Shown here piece by piece: positions 31,545-35,294 of a stretch of 35,294 nt of DNA (positions are counted from its first letter, which is position 1; each line of letters begins with the position of its first letter). Position numbers and translations under genes: made by a program. The DNA lies in NCBI GenBank assembly GCA_024404815.1, contig JAKSPL010000022.1, forward strand, positions 1 through 35,294, given 5' to 3'. The DNA comes from Oscillospiraceae bacterium (GTDB lineage: Bacteria > Bacillota > Clostridia > Oscillospirales > Ruminococcaceae). The notes under the pieces are model-generated. The model had not been told where the DNA came from. It did not search any database and worked only from the letters and a program-made list of their open reading frames with translations.

Positions 31545-34500
31545 TTTTTATAAGACCTCCGTCTTAAAATCCAGAACGTCAGCAGCATTGCCAGCATTGC
31601 CCCAAACGGAATTGCTTTCTCTGCATACCCCGTCAGGGGAATATCGGGTAAGGTATTGATAAGCTCTGCGCTTTTGTCCTCATCAAGATAAATTTGGATT
31701 GCATTGTCAGTCACCGTTTCTTCGTGGCCATCGACCAGTGCGGTCAATGTAAACGTGCCCCTCGATGCGGTTTCTGTCAATGTGTAACTGCCTTCGGGTA
31801 ATCCCGAAATCGTGATATCTGAGCCGTCAGTGATCGTCAGCTCAATGGTTTTGTTGTTCGGTTGGATCGTCTTGATGTTCGGAACACCTTTGATCATGTA
31901 ATTGGCTTTATCATCCATTTGCTCCGACTTGATCGTCAGCGTAAATTCATGCTTGGTGTCCTGTCCGACAATTTTCTTGGTGATATGGAGATCGTAGCCG
32001 AATTCCTTATAGACCACATAGACCACAGGTGCTTCCTCGAAGGGCTTCCATTCGCCTCCTGCGGAATATCGGTATTCCACAAGGCCGTTGTTGATCCGCA
32101 TCTCCATGTACTTGTCTGCCGAGAAATCCGTCAGCGAAATGCTGTTGCTGTCAGGACTTCCGACACCGATTCGGCTGTAGATCAGAGAGTTGGGATTGAT
32201 GCCGTCGAGTTTCGGGGGAACTTTGAATCCGCTTCCATCCTGCGAGAAAATCAAGCCGTCGCCGACTGTCAGATAATCCCATTGCGATACCGTCTTACCG
32301 TTCAGCGACACAGACGATTCTTGGCTCTGAATGGGATTGATGAGCTCCAGACCATCGGGTGTTTCCTTGACGTACACGATTTTCGGCTTGGCGTAGTAGA
32401 CGTAGAAGATTTGTCCATCGCCGATCGGGGTTTCCTTGTCGCCGTTGATGCAGACGTCATAAATCTGGTCGCCCTTCACCTTATCATAAGCGACCTTTGT
32501 GACTTCGTTCACGGACGGAGTGATCTTGCCGTTCTCGCCGACTGTGCCATAGATGATGCCGAGGAATTCGTAGTCAGCGGCATTACCTGTAAACAATCCG
32601 CTCGGATTGGTTTTGCTCGGTTCAAACTGGCCATTGAGTGCAATATTTTGAATATAGGTGCCGGCATTGTTTGTCCTGAGCGAATCGGTTTTGACATATC
32701 CGCCGTTTTGCAGGAGCGCGATATGCAGTTCAACGGGAACAGGCGTATGCGTGTTGGTGAATGTCACCTTTTGGTCGGTGCTGTTTGATACTGTGGTATA
32801 GGTGTAAGTCAGATTGTCTTTCCGATTTGTTCCGCCGTTGTTGTCGGTCTCGAAATCGTCTTTTTCCGTTTGAACGATTGTGATGCGTTGTGTGATTTCG
32901 GTGGTAATATGATTTCGTTTGGATGCGTTTCCATTTTTATCAACTTCTGTGGTCTTGTCCTCAGTCACAGACGAACGAAACAACGTATATGACTGTTTTT
33001 CTCCGTCTGCCAAATCTATTGAAGATTCGAACACATCAGTAGTGACTGTCTCCGTTGTTGTACCATTTTTATCGTCATTCCATTTGCCCTGCTTGTTTTT
33101 CGTCTGTTTTATGGTTGTCGTTTTCGTGATTTGCTCAACTTTTACGGTATACGTAAACTTTTCGTCCATATCCTCCGCCAGACCGATCGTTTTCTCGTCC
33201 AGCGTGATGATGACAGGTTTGCTTGGGTAGTATACAACATAGGGCTGGATGTTATAGCCGCAGTTTGTCCATGTTTTACCGCCGTCAGTAGAATACTGAT
33301 AACCGCGCCATGTTTTCTGGAACTGCAAAGTCGGTCTGCTGTTATCACTTGTCGCTACACTTGTGATGATATGCAGGCCTGTTGCATCCTCAGCATTCGG
33401 ATCGCCGATCGCATAGGAATAATTCTGATATGCAGGATCCTTGGTCGGATACGAAAGCGGCTTTGTCAGCTCGTTGTTCATAATGTAGGGGTCGGAATCG
33501 GTCTTTGTCGGCGCTATATTCTGTCCGCTGGTATTGACGGTAACCGTCTTCAGCTCTCCGTCATTTCCCAGTTCAACATAGCCGATCGGCAGTTTTTCAG
33601 GCGACTCAAAATACACGAAATACAATTCGCAGTCGCTCGGCAGCGCACCCTCCGTACCGTCCTTATATGTCACCCAGACACAACGGTTTGCCGAATTGTA
33701 GCTGATATTGGTGATGCGGTTTTCCTCGAAAATCTGCGGTTTACCGTCCACGACCTTTCCGATGCAGGCGAATGCGTACTTGTAATCATCAGGATAGTCA
33801 ACATAGTTGCCATGTTTTGCATCCAACGCGATATTCGTGCTGTTGTTGATCTTGATTTCCTCTGTTTTCCGCCAATCATCGACCTGTACCAGTTCCTCCT
33901 TGGAGGAATCAATCACATGAATCGGAACCGCCAGCTTATCCCAGTAACCGTAAAGTGTCATTTCGGAAGTGACCGGCTGCGAGAAATCGTACCGCTCACT
34001 ATCCTCCTTATATCGGCTGGTGCCCCAATACCAGAACAGTTCCTCGGGATTGCTGGATTCCATCGGAATATTCGGTTCGTCCAGCTTGGAATTGAGCAGA
34101 ACAGTCGTGTAATACAGACCTTTTTCTGAATCGAATGTATAGCCGTCTGTGGTTTCCCATGCCTCATCCCAAGTGCATTTTTCATTGTTCTTATCGAAAT
34201 ATACTTTAACTTCCCATTCTGCATAGAGTGTAACGGGTTCGTCGGTATCGACCATCGCAACTGCTTTTGCATCGAAATGATCTCCTGAACCGTCGGGCTT
34301 GGTGTTCCAGCCTTTGAATGTATAATCGCCGTATTCAAAGCCATCGCCGCTTGCAAGCTGAATGCCCGAGTTGTTGACGAGGTTGCCGATCGTTGCGCTC
34401 GTGCTGGTGTAGGTTTTGGTCGGCTGCAATTCGTCAGGGAGGTCTGTATCAGTCGGGCCGCCCAGATCTGCATCCGCAGCGACCGTACCGCCGTTTGCAT

Positions 34501-35294
34501 CGTAGATGATCTTGGCGGTGTTGATTCCCTGATAGACTGCGTCGAGAATGATGACCTTTTGAGGCTTGCCGTCAACAGTTTCTGTCTTGGCATACACCGA
34601 TGAGAAGTCGAAGCTTTGTCCGGGGTAGTAGACTGTTCCGCTCTTGTCACCGCGAATTTGCCAGCCGATGAAGTTCGATGCGGCGGGAGGAATTGCGGTA
34701 CGTGTGACGACGACACTTGCATGGTCGGCATACTCTGACCTGTCGAGCGTCTGGAAATCCGATTCGCTCTTGTTGCCGTTATCCAGCGTGCCTTTGCCGG
34801 CATCGTAGCGGATATGGTAGGTCGTCAGTTCTTTCCAGTGCAGCCGCAGCTTGGTGTCATGCAGGACAGGCTCACCGAATTTATATGGTGTTTCCGTGCC
34901 GTCCTCGTGTACCTCATACCATTGTGAATAACGATAGCTGTTCGGCTCGTACTTATAACTGACGGAAAGGTTTGCGCCGCTGCTGATGTCCGTGGTGTAG
35001 TAAGCATCGCCGTTGGTTTCGTCATGCTCTGTCGGATATTCGGCGTAGTAGTAATAATATTCACCGTCCTGTGCAGGAACGTAGTTGCGCGTTGTGGTGG
35101 AATATTCAGGGATCGGGTCGCCGCCGTGCTCGACCTCGTACCATGTTCGCTGGTCTTTTTGCAGCACACCGCCGTTGGGATCAAGTTCGACAAGATAGGT
35201 GACCTTTTCCCAACCTGCATAAACGGCAAAAGATTGAGGCGGCATGATACTAGTTGAAAAATCATATAGTTGAGTACATTTATCGTCTTTATAC
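31511..35294 (-). CDS. Large repeat surface protein / pilus adhesin, 5' end missing
   Basis: At least 1,260 residues are encoded; the frame stays open to the window edge. The residues before the first in-window Met (35245) read YDFSTSIM and continue the repeat, so the true start lies outside. The N-terminal half contains InlB-B/Listeria-Bacteroides-type repeats (FxGWN..., VTLYAEW near 34220, MTLYGYW near 33945; YDANGGTV near 34490). The middle has Thr/Lys-rich beta-strands ending VTFTNTHTPVPVEL. The C-terminus is a CNA-B/SpaA-like domain (HITKKIVGQ, ISGLPEGSYTLTETAS, LINT) with possible Lys-Asn isopeptide bond. A sorting signal follows: IPLTG (31628-31642), hydrophobic helix, RRRSYKK. It is upstream of pilin and sortase in one operon, so it is a probable tip or accessory adhesin. 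Confidence 0.87.
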   Translation of the reverse strand, partial: YKDDKCTQLYDFSTSIMPPQSFAVYAGWEKVTYLVELDPNGGVLQKDQRTWYEVEHGGDPIPEYSTTTRNYVPAQDGEYYYYYAEYPTEHDETNGDAYYTTDISSGANLSVSYKYEPNSYRYSQWYEVHEDGTETPYKFGEPVLHDTKLRLHWKELTTYHIRYDAGKGTLDNGNKSESDFQTLDRSEYADHASVVVTRTAIPPAASNFIGWQIRGDKSGTVYYPGQSFDFSSVYAKTETVDGKPQKVIILDAVYQGINTAKIIYDANGGTVAADADLGGPTDTDLPDELQPTKTYTSTSATIGNLVNNSGIQLASGDGFEYGDYTFKGWNTKPDGSGDHFDAKAVAMVDTDEPVTLYAEWEVKVYFDKNNEKCTWDEAWETTDGYTFDSEKGLYYTTVLLNSKLDEPNIPMESSNPEELFWYWGTSRYKEDSERYDFSQPVTSEMTLYGYWDKLAVPIHVIDSSKEELVQVDDWRKTEEIKINNSTNIALDAKHGNYVDYPDDYKYAFACIGKVVDGKPQIFEENRITNISYNSANRCVWVTYKDGTEGALPSDCELYFVYFESPEKLPIGYVELGNDGELKTVTVNTSGQNIAPTKTDSDPYIMNNELTKPLSYPTKDPAYQNYSYAIGDPNAEDATGLHIITSVATSDNSRPTLQFQKTWRGYQYSTDGGKTWTNCGYNIQPYVVYYPSKPVIITLDEKTIGLAEDMDEKFTYTVKVEQITKTTTIKQTKNKQGKWNDDKNGTTTETVTTDVFESSIDLADGEKQSYTLFRSSVTEDKTTEVDKNGNASKRNHITTEITQRITIVQTEKDDFETDNNGGTNRKDNLTYTYTTVSNSTDQKVTFTNTHTPVPVELHIALLQNGGYVKTDSLRTNNAGTYIQNIALNGQFEPSKTNPSGLFTGNAADYEFLGIIYGTVGENGKITPSVNEVTKVAYDKVKGDQIYDVCINGDKETPIGDGQIFYVYYAKPKIVYVKETPDGLELINPIQSQESSVSLNGKTVSQWDYLTVGDGLIFSQDGSGFKVPPKLDGINPNSLIYSRIGVGSPDSNSISLTDFSADKYMEMRINNGLVEYRYSAGGEWKPFEEAPVVYVVYKEFGYDLHITKKIVGQDTKHEFTLTIKSEQMDDKANYMIKGVPNIKTIQPNNKTIELTITDGSDITISGLPEGSYTLTETASRGTFTLTALVDGHEETVTDNAIQIYLDEDKSAELINTLPDIPLTGYAEKAIPFGAMLAMLLTFWILRRRSYKKGVRCDAASPI

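Overview
The window looks like chromosome of a Gram-positive, anaerobic, fibre-degrading Clostridia, most likely a Ruminococcus-type member of the Oscillospiraceae/Ruminococcaceae. Three things suggest this: a secreted multi-module xylanase with an internal type I dockerin (a cellulosome component), a full set of Firmicutes housekeeping clusters (rimM-trmD, phoH-ybeY-era-yqzL-recO-mutS2), and several endosporulation genes (spoIVB, spo0A, ylbJ, yqfC, yqfD). The species name is inference; no rRNA gene is present.

Layout. 131-5889 (minus strand): a fused FeoA-FeoB ferrous-iron transporter gene split in two by a 3,440-bp element. The element carries a large serine recombinase, an RlmA-type 23S rRNA methyltransferase and a CDF metal exporter. 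Its ends share an 8-bp core (845-852 and 4285-4292). Joining the flanks across the core restores one in-frame 772-codon feoAB, and joining the element ends gives a near-perfect 36-bp palindrome, as expected of an attP site. This is the most unusual system in the window. 5979-12248: a regulator with a LacI-type sensor, a degenerate GGDEF-like region and an AraC DNA-binding domain, divergent from a CBM22-GH10-CBM22-dockerin-GH43-CBM6 xylan-degrading enzyme. 12528-14788: a DtxR-type metal regulator, rimM-trmD, and ptsH (HPr) with a long leader.

14849-21135: sporulation neighbourhood. spoIVB and spo0A are divergent and separated by a region with a perfect Spo0A box. Then come a flavin reductase-like protein, a cysteine-motif/EAK-rich protein of unknown function, and ylbJ divergent from yqfC-yqfD. 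21141-28977: a long plus-strand housekeeping run (phoH, ybeY, era, yqzL, recO, mutS2, a CPBP membrane protease, nadE). 28986-35294: a minus-strand sortase-pilus locus with a large repeat-containing surface protein (cut by the window edge), a major pilin and a class B-like sortase.

Working together: the interrupted iron importer, the exporter cargo and the iron-type DtxR regulator make a metal-homeostasis theme on the left. The sensor-regulator and the xylanase form a polysaccharide-response pair. The right end encodes a surface fibre that could mediate attachment. Starts were chosen by Shine-Dalgarno placement wherever the longest open frame began inside or upstream of the ribosome site. No tRNA, rRNA or CRISPR array was seen.
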